Shown: positions 8,002 to 17,418, counted from the first letter of the stretch. The stretch: DNA of 64,000 bases from Alkalibacterium sp049389645 (GCF_049389645.1 NZ_CP186540.1:682001-746000), one strand, 5' to 3'. The notes: generated by a model not told the origin, from the letters alone. A program made the numbers and translations.

Positions 8002-10203
8002 TTATTTTTTTTTGGTTTTTTCAATCATACTGAGTGCGATACGTCCTTTTTTCATATCGACAGAGTCGATCCAAACCTTGACGATATCGCCTACAGCTAC
8101 AGCGTTACTTGGGTGTTTGATAAATGAATTGCTCAGTTTTGATATATGCACCAAGCCGTCCTGTTTCACCCCGATATCTACAAAGGCACCAAAGTCGACC
8201 ACATTTCTTACGGTTCCTTCGAGTTCCATGCCTTCTTTCAAATCTTCCATTGATAAAACATCTGTACGCAGGAGCGGTGCCGGCATATCGTCTCGCATGT
8301 CCCGACCAGGTGCAACCAATGCTTTTTTGATGTCCTCAATGGTTTCTGTGCCTAAGCCTGTTGCTTCAATTATTTCCTCGTCATCCACTAGTTTAAAGCG
8401 AGCTTCCAAGTCTTTGGAGCCCAAACTGTCTTTCTTGAGTCCAGTCAATCCAATGATTTTTTCCGCTTCTTTATACGTTTCCGGGTGAATGCCGGTATTG
8501 TCAAACGGCTCTTTGCCATCCGGGATACGCAAGAAACCAACGGATTGTTCATAGGCTTTAGGCCCAAGACGCTTCACTTTTTTCAATTGCGAACGATTCG
8601 TGAATTTACCATTTTCTTCACGATACGTCACCACATTTTCAGCTGTTGTTTTGGTCAGTCCTGAAATATGTTTAAGCAGGGCCGCACTCGCGGTATTCAC
8701 ATTGACACCCACCTGGTTGACCACGACTTCGATGACAAAGTCCAACTGACCACTCAGTTTCTTTTGAGAAACGTCATGCTGATACTGACCAACACCGATT
8801 GATTCCGGATCGATTTTAACCAGTTCAGCTAATGGATCTTGGAGACGTCTGGCAATACTGACGGCACTGCGTTCTTCGACTTGTAAATCAGGAAATTCAC
8901 GCCTTGCTTCCGGACTTGCCGAATAAACAGAAGCGCCTGCCTCATTGACAATCACATAAGCCACTTTTTTATTGACTTCTTTAAGGGCATCAGCAACAAA
9001 GGATTCTGATTCGCGGCTCGCTGTCCCATTACCTATGGCAACAGTGTCCACGTCGTACTTATTCACCATGTCCAGGAATTTACCTTTAGCTTCACCCCTT
9101 TTAGCAGCTGAAGCGGGTTGGTGTGGATAGATAATATCGATTGCATGAACTTTTCCTGTCGCATCGATGACAACTAATTTACATCCCGTTCGGTAAGCAG
9201 GATCTAATCCTAAAAGCGTCTGATCTTTTAAAGGTGCCTGCAGAAGAAGGTTACGCAGATTTTCTCCAAAAACGTTGATCGCTTGCTCTTCTGCTTTTTC
9301 TGATAAATCACTTCTGATTTCTCTATCGATTGCCGGTCCAATGAACCGTTTATAGGCATCAAGGACCGCTTCTCTAACTTTTTCCGTTGCTTCTGACGAA
9401 TCTCCATTAGGCAATTCCTGACGTGCCATATAACGGTTGATATAAGCCTCATCCACGTCGATAGACACAGAAAGGACATCTTCCTTCTCACCACGGTTTA
9501 AAGCCAGTATACGGTGAGAAACAAGCGAATCGAGTGATTCTGAATAATCATAATACATTTCAAAGACTGCTTTTTCGTCCGCTTTTTCATTTTTAACTTT
9601 TGAAAGAATTTCACCCTTGTTATAAGTATATTCACGAATCCACTTACGGTAGGTTGGATTATCAGAAATATGCTCAGCTATGATTTCATGAACACCAGCC
9701 AAGGCCTCTTCAACTGACTTCACGTCATTTTCTTCATCGATATATTTCTCTGCTTCAACCGCTAAAGAGCAGCTTGGGTAAGTTAATACCCACTCAGCTA
9801 GGGGTTCCAGTCCCTGTTCTTTCGCAATCGTCGCTTTCGTACGGCGCTTTTGTTTATATGGACGATACAGATCTTCCACACGCTGCATCTGGTTCGCTGC
9901 TTTGATGTCTTTCTCAAGCTCAGGCGTCAGTTTACCCTGCTCTTCAATCGACGCCAGTACGTCCGTTTTACGTTTTTCCAAGTTAGTTAAATAATTGTTG
10001 CGCTCTTCAATTTCTCTGATTTGCACTTCATCCAGTGAACCTGTTGCTTCTTTACGGTAACGGGCTATAAACGGTACGGTATTTCCGTCACCGAGCAAGT
10101 CAAGCACAGATATAATTTGTTTTTTAGAATACCCTTTTAAATCTTTGATCAATAAATTCATTACGTGTTTATTTTCTGCTTCTGCCAAACCATTCATCTC
10201 CAA
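8002..10203 (-). CDS. tex: Tex, RNA-binding transcription accessory protein
   Basis: 733-aa Tex/YdcI protein, near usual family length. Domain order: N-terminal helical Tex region, YqgF/RNase H-like domain around 325-455 (LGLDPAYRTGCKLVVID), helix-hairpin-helix region around 490-570 (LLKHISGLTKTTAENVV), and a C-terminal S1 RNA-binding domain around 650-720 (VRNVVDFGAFVDIGVKQDGLVH). It binds nucleic acid and is linked to transcription fidelity or toxin expression in other bacteria. The chosen start is TTG at 10203 with GGGTGAG upstream; an ATG two codons later is possible. Confidence 0.95.
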   Translation of the reverse strand: MEMNGLAEAENKHVMNLLIKDLKGYSKKQIISVLDLLGDGNTVPFIARYRKEATGSLDEVQIREIEERNNYLTNLEKRKTDVLASIEEQGKLTPELEKDIKAANQMQRVEDLYRPYKQKRRTKATIAKEQGLEPLAEWVLTYPSCSLAVEAEKYIDEENDVKSVEEALAGVHEIIAEHISDNPTYRKWIREYTYNKGEILSKVKNEKADEKAVFEMYYDYSESLDSLVSHRILALNRGEKEDVLSVSIDVDEAYINRYMARQELPNGDSSEATEKVREAVLDAYKRFIGPAIDREIRSDLSEKAEEQAINVFGENLRNLLLQAPLKDQTLLGLDPAYRTGCKLVVIDATGKVHAIDIIYPHQPASAAKRGEAKGKFLDMVNKYDVDTVAIGNGTASRESESFVADALKEVNKKVAYVIVNEAGASVYSASPEARREFPDLQVEERSAVSIARRLQDPLAELVKIDPESIGVGQYQHDVSQKKLSGQLDFVIEVVVNQVGVNVNTASAALLKHISGLTKTTAENVVTYREENGKFTNRSQLKKVKRLGPKAYEQSVGFLRIPDGKEPFDNTGIHPETYKEAEKIIGLTGLKKDSLGSKDLEARFKLVDDEEIIEATGLGTETIEDIKKALVAPGRDMRDDMPAPLLRTDVLSMEDLKEGMELEGTVRNVVDFGAFVDIGVKQDGLVHISKLSNSFIKHPSNAVAVGDIVKVWIDSVDMKKGRIALSMIEKTKKK

Positions 10204-10239
10204 TACTATAGCTCACCCTATCTAGTTTATCATAAAATT

Positions 10240-10278
10240 GAAAAAGAGCGAATCCTCTATTTTGGATTCACCCTTTTT
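10240..10278 (-). terminator. Intrinsic terminator after the 10.3-kb metallophosphoesterase
   Basis: Stem around GAATCC/GGATTC extended by AAAAAG/CTTTTT, with an A/T run on both sides. Confidence 0.7.
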
Positions 10279-10320
10279 ATGAAACAGCCGAGAATAACCG
10301 TGACTTCAGTCATGAGAGTT

Positions 10321-11145
10321 TCAAAGGTCGAATGTCACTAAACTTTTTTCCAGCTGATTCTTAAGTCGCTTGTCTGTCCAGTGTTTACTGCTTCCTAAAC
10401 ACGGAGAAATATAGGTCCTCTTCTCATCCTGGACAATTTTTCTAAAGTGCACATGTCCCATGATACTGTACTTGATTGTTTCAAAATCTTCATAAACTGT
10501 TTCATACGCTTTGGCTCCTAAAAAGGCATTAGCGTAATTGTAGATACGGTGCGGCAACGGCACAACAAAGTCGCCGTGCGTCGCGACATGTGTCATAAGG
10601 ATGATTTTTTTATGTTTCACTGTCTCCAGATCTTTATAGAGCTGTTCCAGCATATCCTTGCTCACATCTTTATCACTCTGATTCCAGTTCACGAAATGGA
10701 GATCGTTCCAGGAAGCAAACCCGTATTTCTTTTTCTCGAACTGGGCTTCACTGTATTTGTCTTGATTGCCGTAGCCGTAATCGTACCACCCTGGTGTCCC
10801 CACAACAGCCCATTCGTCATTGAGGTCGAATGGCTTGCCGACAAGCGAATACTCTTGTTCGTTAAAAAAATGGTTAATTTGATGCGTGTCGCTTAAATCG
10901 TGATCTTTAGCCCAGTAATCGTGATTACCGGCAACAAATTTGACAGGAATGCGAGTCAGTTCTGTCAAGTTTTTCAAGAAATCATGACTCTTTAAATAAC
11001 TGTTGGAAATATCTCCGGCAATCAACAAAATATCAATCGCCTTCGCTTTTATCATTTCAGATAATGTTATCAAAGTCGTTTCGTCCGCTTCCATTTCCCA
11101 TTCGTTTCTATCGATATGCAAATCAGATAAAGTACCTATTCTCAT
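10321..11145 (-). CDS. Calcineurin-like metallophosphoesterase
   Basis: 274-aa two-metal phosphoesterase. Motifs in order: SDLHID (residues 7-12), AGDIS around 44, GNHDYW around 73, THVATHG and GHVHF in the C-terminal third. These give the usual Asp/His/Asn ligand set. It starts 5 bp after the stop of the next phosphoesterase and forms an operon with it. The substrate cannot be read from the motifs; the family includes nucleotidases and phosphodiesterases. Confidence 0.88.
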   Translation of the reverse strand: MRIGTLSDLHIDRNEWEMEADETTLITLSEMIKAKAIDILLIAGDISNSYLKSHDFLKNLTELTRIPVKFVAGNHDYWAKDHDLSDTHQINHFFNEQEYSLVGKPFDLNDEWAVVGTPGWYDYGYGNQDKYSEAQFEKKKYGFASWNDLHFVNWNQSDKDVSKDMLEQLYKDLETVKHKKIILMTHVATHGDFVVPLPHRIYNYANAFLGAKAYETVYEDFETIKYSIMGHVHFRKIVQDEKRTYISPCLGSSKHWTDKRLKNQLEKSLVTFDL

Positions 11146-11150
11146 GCCTA

Positions 11151-11897
11151 CTATAATCCCCTTCTCAAGTATTCAGAAAAAGCATAACCTTTATTGTCTA
11201 TCTTGTAATGGTCAACTATGCCCTTCTTGTCAAGTACGAGCCCATGTATTGTCCCACCGTATACCGCACCGCCATCAATGCCAATTTTCCCATCACCGGA
11301 TTGCCAGATGTCCGTATTGTACTGTTCGTTATGGAGCATTGCCGTAACGGTATGCCCAAAGACAAATGTTTTACCCGTATGATTCGGTTGATCATAAAAT
11401 CCTTCTCTGATCCAGACGTAATCACGTTTTCTGGAATCACGCCAGTCATCTAAAGTTAAGTCGACTCCGGCATGAACAAATACATAATCTTCCCATTCAT
11501 ACGTTAAGGGTAAAGATTCGATAAACGGTTTTAGCCAGGGGACTTTAGCCAGCATACTGGCCGCAAGTTCAACTGAGTCATATTTTTCTGTTTCAGTCTC
11601 TAAGAAAGTTTGGATCGTGACCATTCCGCCATTCATTTCATAAGTGGGGGCGGAATACTTCGGATTATTCAGAAAATCCAGAAGCATTTCTTCATGATTG
11701 CCTCGCAAACATATAGCCCCATGATCCTCAACCAATTCCTTTGCCAATTCGAAACAGTCCTTAGGATTTTCTCCTCTGTCTCCCAAATCTCCGATCAAGA
11801 TCAACTGTTCTTTATCCGGCTTCCAATAATCCAGTAATTGTTTGAACATTGTGATTTGACCGTGCACATCACCGACAACAAACACTTTATCTTTCAT
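11151..11897 (-). CDS. PPP-family serine/threonine or diadenosine tetraphosphate phosphatase-like protein
   Basis: 248 aa from the ATG at 11897, chosen because AAAGGAG lies upstream inside a longer open frame. Family motifs GDVHGQ, GDLGDRG and RGNHEEM are the GDxHG, GDxxDRG and GNHE blocks of phosphoprotein/Ap4A phosphatases. HAGVD and FGHT complete the metal site. It resembles PrpA/ApaH-like bacterial enzymes. It is the first gene of a two-gene unit with a second metallophosphoesterase, so both may act on related phosphate esters. Confidence 0.87.
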   Translation of the reverse strand: MKDKVFVVGDVHGQITMFKQLLDYWKPDKEQLILIGDLGDRGENPKDCFELAKELVEDHGAICLRGNHEEMLLDFLNNPKYSAPTYEMNGGMVTIQTFLETETEKYDSVELAASMLAKVPWLKPFIESLPLTYEWEDYVFVHAGVDLTLDDWRDSRKRDYVWIREGFYDQPNHTGKTFVFGHTVTAMLHNEQYNTDIWQSGDGKIGIDGGAVYGGTIHGLVLDKKGIVDHYKIDNKGYAFSEYLRRGL

Positions 11898-12159
11898 CAA
11901 GGTTTCTCCTTTCTCATTCACATTTGTCTCTCACGTCTCTTCTAATTGTATTGATAGTTTACCACATATCGGTAAAACTCTCTAAACGCACCTCCTCTTT
12001 TTGTCATTCCATTCACGCATTTGAGATGAGTTTCACCTTTTAAAAGTGAAGATTTCATGATTTTTATTCCGTATTCGTAGCATATACGTATTACAGACTG
12101 TATAATTATACTTGTGAATTATTATTTAATAATAGGAAAAGAGAAAGGACGCTTTAATT

Positions 12160-13023
12160 ATGAGAGGGAAAAAATGGATAGGGTTGATACTCTTTTTAGC
12201 TTTTGTCGGCTTTGTCGGCTACAGCATTTACAGCAGTCAGCAAGAAGATGACACGGTAAATGTTCGAACAGCTGAAGTGGTTGAAGAAGATATCACAGAA
12301 ACCGTTGTCACGTCAGGCATAATAGAACCGAGTGATACCCAAGAGTTTATGGGACAAGGACTCGTCACTGAACTGACCGTGGCAGTCGGAGATACCGTCG
12401 AAGAAGGTGACACCCTTCTATCCTATATGGATGGCACAACGTTTGAAGCCAACTTCGATGGAACGGTTACTCAAGTAAATGTTTCAGAAGACAAAGCGGA
12501 TACGAATACTCAGCAAGGACGTCCGTCACTTGTTATTTCAAATCTGAACGATCTACATGTTGCACTTCAATTATCACGGTCAGATGCAAGTGAAGTCGCT
12601 GTCGATCAAGCGGTGATTTTAACTTACAATGACGACGAATATGACGGAACTGTTTCAGAAATTGATCCTGTCGCAACGCAACAACAGACACAAACGGGTT
12701 TGTCTACTCAATTAGGCTCCAAAGTTATTTTCGATTCAGAAACTACAGATTTGATTGCCGGTTTTGAAATAGACGTTGAAATCATAGTCGACTCAAAAGA
12801 CAACGCCATGATCATTCCGGTTGAGGCACTGAATTATGATGAGAATAATGAACCGTATGTTTTTATCGTTAATAATAACATTGCAGAACGTGTAGCCATT
12901 GAAACAGGTATTCAGTCAGAGGCTGATATCGAAGTCGTCAGTGGTCTGTCTGCGGGCGATCAGGTTGTGTTATCGCCCAGTGATGAGTTAGAAGACGGTC
13001 TTGAAGTCGAGTTAGACAATTAG
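12160..13023 (+). CDS. MacA-like efflux adaptor (HlyD/RND periplasmic adaptor family)
   Basis: 287 aa. A single N-terminal membrane anchor (residues about 5-25) is followed by an extracytoplasmic adaptor. A split biotinyl-lipoyl-like domain (GLVTELTVAVGDTVEEGD) surrounds a short insert, with beta-barrel and membrane-proximal domains after it. It is the first gene of a three-gene operon with a MacB-type ATPase and permease. In Gram-positive bacteria such adaptors work with MacB-like exporters of peptides or drugs. RBS GAGAAAGGA precedes the ATG. A near-palindrome at 12032-12050 lies about 110 bp upstream. Confidence 0.88.
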   Translation: MRGKKWIGLILFLAFVGFVGYSIYSSQQEDDTVNVRTAEVVEEDITETVVTSGIIEPSDTQEFMGQGLVTELTVAVGDTVEEGDTLLSYMDGTTFEANFDGTVTQVNVSEDKADTNTQQGRPSLVISNLNDLHVALQLSRSDASEVAVDQAVILTYNDDEYDGTVSEIDPVATQQQTQTGLSTQLGSKVIFDSETTDLIAGFEIDVEIIVDSKDNAMIIPVEALNYDENNEPYVFIVNNNIAERVAIETGIQSEADIEVVSGLSAGDQVVLSPSDELEDGLEVELDN

Positions 13024-13037
13024 AAGGAGGATATCTC

Positions 13038-13745
13038 GTGATAGAAATTACCGATATAGACAAAATATATCGTTTGGGTGGAGAAACTATCAGAGCGTTA
13101 GATAAAGTGACTCTCTCAATTCAAAAAGGAGAGTTCACCTCAATTATGGGTCCAAGTGGATCCGGTAAATCTACGTTAATGAATATCATAGGCTTGCTTG
13201 ACCGTTTCGATAGTGGGAGATATTTACTCAATGGAACTGATGTCACTGGTTTATCTGATTCTCAATTAGCCGGTATCAGAAACAAGGAAATTGGATTTGT
13301 TTTTCAATCATTCAACCTGATGGCACGTATGAATGTTTTAGAGAACGTGATGCTTCCTCTGGTTTATGCAAAAGTCCCTACCAAAGAACGCATAGAACGA
13401 GCGACAGAAGCATTGGAAAAAGTGGGTCTGGGTGACCGGCTATATCACTTGACTAATGAAATATCCGGCGGACAAAAACAGCGTGTTGCCATTGCGCGCG
13501 CGATGGTCAATAAACCGTCTGTCTTGCTGGCTGATGAACCCACGGGAAATTTAGATTCCAAAACAACGCAGGACATCATGCATGTTTTCCAAGATTTAAA
13601 TAAAGAAGGCACAACCATCGTTATGGTAACCCACGAACCAGAAATGGCTCAGTACTCCAAACGTATCATTCATTTTCGAGATGGCGCCATCATTGAAGAC
13701 GAACTGGTCAAATCAAAAAAGCTTCCTGAAGTGGGGGTGGAATAA
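13038..13745 (+). CDS. MacB-type ABC transporter ATP-binding protein
   Basis: 235 aa, GTG start behind AGAAGGAGG. Walker A GPSGSGKST near residue 39, Q-loop VFQSFNLM, signature ISGGQKQRVA, Walker B VLLADEPTGNLD and the H-loop VTHEPEMA, all as in the LolD/MacB-type ATPase group. The stop abuts the permease start codon directly. It energises the MacA/MacB-like exporter; the cargo is unknown. Confidence 0.93.
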   Translation: MIEITDIDKIYRLGGETIRALDKVTLSIQKGEFTSIMGPSGSGKSTLMNIIGLLDRFDSGRYLLNGTDVTGLSDSQLAGIRNKEIGFVFQSFNLMARMNVLENVMLPLVYAKVPTKERIERATEALEKVGLGDRLYHLTNEISGGQKQRVAIARAMVNKPSVLLADEPTGNLDSKTTQDIMHVFQDLNKEGTTIVMVTHEPEMAQYSKRIIHFRDGAIIEDELVKSKKLPEVGVE

Positions 13746-14966
13746 ATGTTTATAAAAGAAAACTTCAAAATGGCATTAGACAGCATCTTTGCGAATAAAA
13801 TGCGCTCGTTCTTGACTATGTTAGGTATTATCATCGGCATTTCTTCTGTTATTGCAATCTTGGCTGTAGGGAACGGTGCCGTTCAAGAGATCACTGCGAC
13901 CTTCAGTGACATTGGTGCAACGACTATTAATTTGACCGCAAACGATACGGATGAATCAAACGAAGCGCTGACCCAGGAAGACTTAGTTTTGCTGAAAGAC
14001 TCCATAGATGAGATTCGCTATATTTCTCCAAATCAGCAAACAACGGGAACAGCTTCTACTGACAGGGCATCACGGCAGGCAGTCATTTCATACGGGACAC
14101 CGGATTTGCAATTTTTAAGTCAGGCAATGAGTTCTGATTTGATTTATGGACGTTATTTCAATCAGGTAGATTTTGATGAAAATAATAATGTCGTCGTCAT
14201 TGATGAAGATGGTGCTGAGGCTTTATTTGGTCGAACAGATGTTGTTGGTGAATCCCTGCGCATGACAATCACTCAATCTCGTCTCGATTTACGTATTGTT
14301 GGCGTTGTGGAAGGTTCTTTTGCCAATATGCAAGGAGCCTTTGACGCAGATCAGATCCCTCTATTCATGTCGCTGCCTCAGTCAACGTTAGGCCAACAAG
14401 TTCCGCAATTTTCGGGGATGAACTCGGCAATTATTCAAGTAGAAGATACTGCGCAGATCGAGCCTGTATCTAATAAGGTCGTCAGACTTTTGGAACTTCG
14501 TCATGATGCTGTAGGAGAAAATATTTATAATGCACGAAACTTCCTTCAGGCACTCGATCAGGTGAATAATGTTCTGAGTTTGTTCATTAACTTTATCGCT
14601 GCCGTTGCAGGTATCGCTTTACTTGTCGGTGGTATTGGTGTCATGAACATCATGCTGGTTTCGGTGACAGAACGAACTCGGGAAATCGGAACGCGTAAAG
14701 CTTTAGGCGCAACAACCAGGACCATCTTGATTCAATTTTTGATGGAATCCATCATTTTAAGTTTGATTGGTGGAATGATCGGCCTGACCTTAGGCATTAT
14801 TCTTTCTAACATTATCGCTGGCGCTCTGAATATCGTCCCTGTAGTCACACTGGGAAGTGTCGCTTTAGTGCTCGTCTTTTCAACCGCAGTGGGTGTCTTC
14901 TTCGGAATGTACCCTGCACGCAAAGCAGCTCGCTTGAATCCAATCGATGCTTTGAGATTTGAATAA
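13746..14966 (+). CDS. MacB-type ABC transporter permease (FtsX-like)
   Basis: 406-aa protein with the four-helix MacB layout: a first membrane helix at about 20-45 (SFLTMLGIIIGISSVIAI), a large extracytoplasmic domain at about 50-275, and three helices in the C-terminal 130 residues. The block ERTREIGTRKALGA between helices is a hallmark of the MacB/FtsX family. It completes the exporter operon. A hairpin terminator follows at 14984. Confidence 0.92.
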   Translation: MFIKENFKMALDSIFANKMRSFLTMLGIIIGISSVIAILAVGNGAVQEITATFSDIGATTINLTANDTDESNEALTQEDLVLLKDSIDEIRYISPNQQTTGTASTDRASRQAVISYGTPDLQFLSQAMSSDLIYGRYFNQVDFDENNNVVVIDEDGAEALFGRTDVVGESLRMTITQSRLDLRIVGVVEGSFANMQGAFDADQIPLFMSLPQSTLGQQVPQFSGMNSAIIQVEDTAQIEPVSNKVVRLLELRHDAVGENIYNARNFLQALDQVNNVLSLFINFIAAVAGIALLVGGIGVMNIMLVSVTERTREIGTRKALGATTRTILIQFLMESIILSLIGGMIGLTLGIILSNIIAGALNIVPVVTLGSVALVLVFSTAVGVFFGMYPARKAARLNPIDALRFE

Positions 14967-14983
14967 GGTTAATAAAAATTAAA

Positions 14984-15027
14984 AACAACCCGGAGAATCA
15001 GTTTTTCTACTGATTCTTCGGGTTGTT
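14984..15027 (+). terminator. Terminator of the MacAB-like operon
   Basis: Eighteen-bp stem AACAACCCGGAGAATCAG against CTGATTCTTCGGGTTGTT (one mismatch), 8-nt loop, weak T-run. Confidence 0.75.
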
Positions 15028-15076
15028 CACTTTGTTTATCATTTATTCGGTAGGTACGTTTGCTTTCAAAGCTTCA

Positions 15077-15400
15077 AAGTGTCGAATTTGACTCAACTTC
15101 GGTAGTTTGAATAGTGATTATCGCCTGTAACTACCGAACAGCTCCCACTTCGACACTTACAGTAGTCATTTCTATTTCTAAGTGTCGAACCTGCCCTAAC
15201 TTCGGTAGTTTGAATAGTGATTATTGCTTGTAACTACCGAACAACTCCCACTTCGACACTTACAGTAGTCATTTCTATTTCTAAGTGTCGAACCTGCCCT
15301 AACTTCGGTAGTTTGAATAGTGATTATTGCTTGTAACTACCGAACAACTCCCACTTCGACACTTACAGTAGTCATTTCTATTTCTAAGTGTCGAACCTGC
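15077..15400. repeat. Three tandem copies of a 103-bp unit with nested inverted repeats
   Basis: Units start at 15077, 15180 and 15283, with a fourth truncated copy of about 15 bp at 15386. Copies 2 and 3 are identical; copy 1 differs at about eight positions. Each unit has an outer inverted repeat AAGTGTCGAA/TTCGACACTT and, inside it, TTCGGTAGTT/AACTACCGAA, so each could fold as a nested hairpin or cruciform. No open frame fits the array. It lies between the MacAB-like operon and the purine permease terminator. Confidence 0.93.
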
Positions 15401-15524
15401 TATTTAAGTACGCCACTTTCAAATATATAAACACATGAGACAAGATTGTTCTTTACAAAACCGCAATCTTATTTGCAGTTAAGATATTGACTTGTTTAAA
15501 ATTCCATATTTTCTCATACTCTAT

Positions 15525-15561
15525 AAAAAACGAGCGGATACCCTCATAGGCATCCACTCGT
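15525..15561 (-). terminator. Terminator of the purine permease gene
   Basis: Stem ACGAGCGGAT/ATCCACTCGT (one mismatch) followed on the minus strand by six T. Confidence 0.8.
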
Positions 15562-15576
15562 TTGGTTTTTCTTCTT

Positions 15577-17040
15577 TTAGATTAATCCAAGTACAACAAA
15601 GTTGAAAATGAATAAAGCTGTGGTCGCCCATAATACTGGGTGAATAACACGTACTTTACCTTTAACCACTTTGGTAATGATGTAGAACAAGAAACCGGCG
15701 GCAATACCATAAGAAATACTATAAGAGAATCCCATGAATATTGATGCGAAAAAGGCAGGAACCGCTTCTTCCAGATTATTCCAATCGATTTCTGAGAATG
15801 CTGACATCATTAGAATACCCACAACGATTAGTGCAGGTGCGGTAGCGGCACCTGGAACAACTGACATAACCGGTGAGAAGAAAGCTGTTAATAAAAACAG
15901 TGTCCCTGTTGTCAAACTCGTCAAACCTGTACGTCCACCGGCACCAATGCCAGCGGCACTTTCAACAAATGTAGTGACGGGCGAAGTACCTAATACCGCT
16001 CCGACAGACGTAGCAATCGTGTCCGCAAGCAGTGCTTTTTCCATCTTAGTATTCAGGCCATTGCCTTTATCCATTGCTTTTTCATCGTCCAGTGTAAAGA
16101 TACCTGATTTTCTCCCCGTACCAATAAAGGTACCAATCGTATCGAAGACGTCAGTCAATGTGAAAGCAAAGATAGTGATGAGTATAATAGCATAACGTGA
16201 AGGATCAGCTAATAATGAACCTAGTCCCTCTGATCCAAACGCTGCTCCAAATGTCGTTCCTAACTCCCCAAAAGCTGCTGCTAATGAATTTGCTGGATTA
16301 CTTAATCCGGATAAGTCGGTGACGCCCATTGGAATACCAATGATTGTAGTGAACAAAATCCCGATCAAAATAGCGCCTTTAACTTTAGCGACCATTAAAA
16401 TAATAGTTACAATTAAACCTATCAATGCGAGTATTGCGTATGGATTAGTAAAACTTCCCATATCTGGAATAATACCGCCACCGGTCACGACTGTATTGAT
16501 GGCCCCGTTAATTTCCATCCCTGCAGTATACGGCTCGTTATTTATAGATAAAATCGATTGTCCTTCTGATGTGAATGATAATAATTGCGCATTTTTGAGT
16601 CCGATATAAGCAATAAACACGCCAATACCCCCGCCGATGGCATGTTGCAGTGATTCTGGTATTGCATGAATGATCATTTTTCTAATTGAGGTTACTGTAA
16701 TTATAATTCCTACGATACCCGTTAAGAAGACCATGAATAAAGCTTCCTGCCATGTGAAACCCAGTGCAAAAACAACGGTGTACGTGAAGAATGCATTCAA
16801 GCCCATTCCTGGCGCTTGTGCATATGGTACGTTAGCATATAAAGCCATAATAAGTGTACCTACAGCTGCTGATAAAACAGTTGCCAAAAATACAGCCTGA
16901 GTTGGCATCCCTGTTAACGATAGTATTTGTGGATTCACAAAAATGATATAAGACATAGCAAAAAATGTCGTTAATCCGGCTGCAACTTCTGTTCCTACTG
17001 TAGTGTTGTTCTCTTTCAAATGAAAGAATTTTTCTAACAA
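15577..17040 (-). CDS. Purine permease, PbuG/PbuO-AzgA group (guanine/hypoxanthine uptake)
   Basis: 487-aa membrane protein with about 13 hydrophobic segments. The opening FHLKENNTTVGTEVAAGLTTF, the segment APGMGLNAFFTYT and FVESAAGIGAGGRTG are characteristic of the AzgA/PbuG nucleobase:cation symporters. TTG start at 17040, preceded by GAGGG at 8 bp. A purine riboswitch with its own terminator lies in the leader. Its ligand-determining base indicates guanine or hypoxanthine, which agrees with the transporter's likely substrate. Confidence 0.93.
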   Translation of the reverse strand: MLEKFFHLKENNTTVGTEVAAGLTTFFAMSYIIFVNPQILSLTGMPTQAVFLATVLSAAVGTLIMALYANVPYAQAPGMGLNAFFTYTVVFALGFTWQEALFMVFLTGIVGIIITVTSIRKMIIHAIPESLQHAIGGGIGVFIAYIGLKNAQLLSFTSEGQSILSINNEPYTAGMEINGAINTVVTGGGIIPDMGSFTNPYAILALIGLIVTIILMVAKVKGAILIGILFTTIIGIPMGVTDLSGLSNPANSLAAAFGELGTTFGAAFGSEGLGSLLADPSRYAIILITIFAFTLTDVFDTIGTFIGTGRKSGIFTLDDEKAMDKGNGLNTKMEKALLADTIATSVGAVLGTSPVTTFVESAAGIGAGGRTGLTSLTTGTLFLLTAFFSPVMSVVPGAATAPALIVVGILMMSAFSEIDWNNLEEAVPAFFASIFMGFSYSISYGIAAGFLFYIITKVVKGKVRVIHPVLWATTALFIFNFVVLGLI

Positions 17041-17133
17041 AGATAAAACCCTCTTTCGTATTTTTTCTCCATTCGCACAGAGTCACTATTAAGGGTTATC
17101 CAATAAAGATAACTGGGTTATTAACATGTAAAT

Positions 17134-17159
17134 GAAAAAAAAGACGGTTTCCCGTCTTT
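17134..17159 (-). terminator. Riboswitch-controlled terminator
   Basis: Minus-strand stem AAAGACGG/CCGTCTTT with a short loop and a run of T, between the purine aptamer and the permease start. This is the expected expression platform of an OFF switch. Confidence 0.9.
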
Positions 17160-17193
17160 AATCAACTACATCATAAACAATACTTATTGTTTA

Positions 17194-17260
17194 ATCTAAT
17201 AGTCAATCCTTTAAGGGGATTGGTAGAAACTATAGCCCATATCGCTAAATTATATTAGAT
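17194..17260 (-). promoter_or_regulatory. Purine riboswitch aptamer, guanine class
   Basis: Minus strand. P1 is ATCTAATA/TATTAGAT; the conserved core GATATGGGCTATAGTTTCTACC and the second hairpin AATCC...GGATT follow. The specificity position in the strand returning to P1 (GACTATT) is C, as in guanine/hypoxanthine aptamers; adenine aptamers have U there. P2 and P3 are of the usual length. Guanine binding should stabilise the aptamer and permit the terminator at 17134-17159, shutting off the permease. Confidence 0.93.
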
Positions 17261-17281
17261 AACGCTTATTAAGATAGATTA

Positions 17282-17310
17282 ATCATAGTACATCTCACGT
17301 GAAAAAGCAA
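17282..17310 (-). promoter_or_regulatory. Promoter of the riboswitch-permease transcript
   Basis: Minus strand: TTGCTT (17310-17305), 17-bp spacer, TATGAT (17287-17282), about 20 bp before the aptamer. Confidence 0.7.
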
Positions 17311-17383
17311 TATAAAAACGTAGAATCGAAAGAAATTCCATCTTCATCGTTCGCATTTGACCATAAAACGAACATTAAAAGAG

Positions 17384-17399
17384 TTGGAAAGGGTTCCAA
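17384..17399 (-). terminator. Possible weak terminator after gor
   Basis: TTGGAA/TTCCAA hairpin with a 4-nt loop followed on the minus strand by CTCTTTTAA, just past the glutathione reductase stop. The stem is short. Confidence 0.4.
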
Positions 17400-17418
17400 A
17401 CCCATTAAACACGTACAA

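Noticed and set aside
8012..8488. Long open frames antisense to tex, secA, uvrA, yvlB-like and similar genes
   Set aside because: They mirror well-recognised genes on the other strand, lack RBSs and show no family motifs.
15077..15400. CRISPR array
   Set aside because: The units are 103 bp and nearly identical throughout, with no unique spacers and no cas genes nearby.
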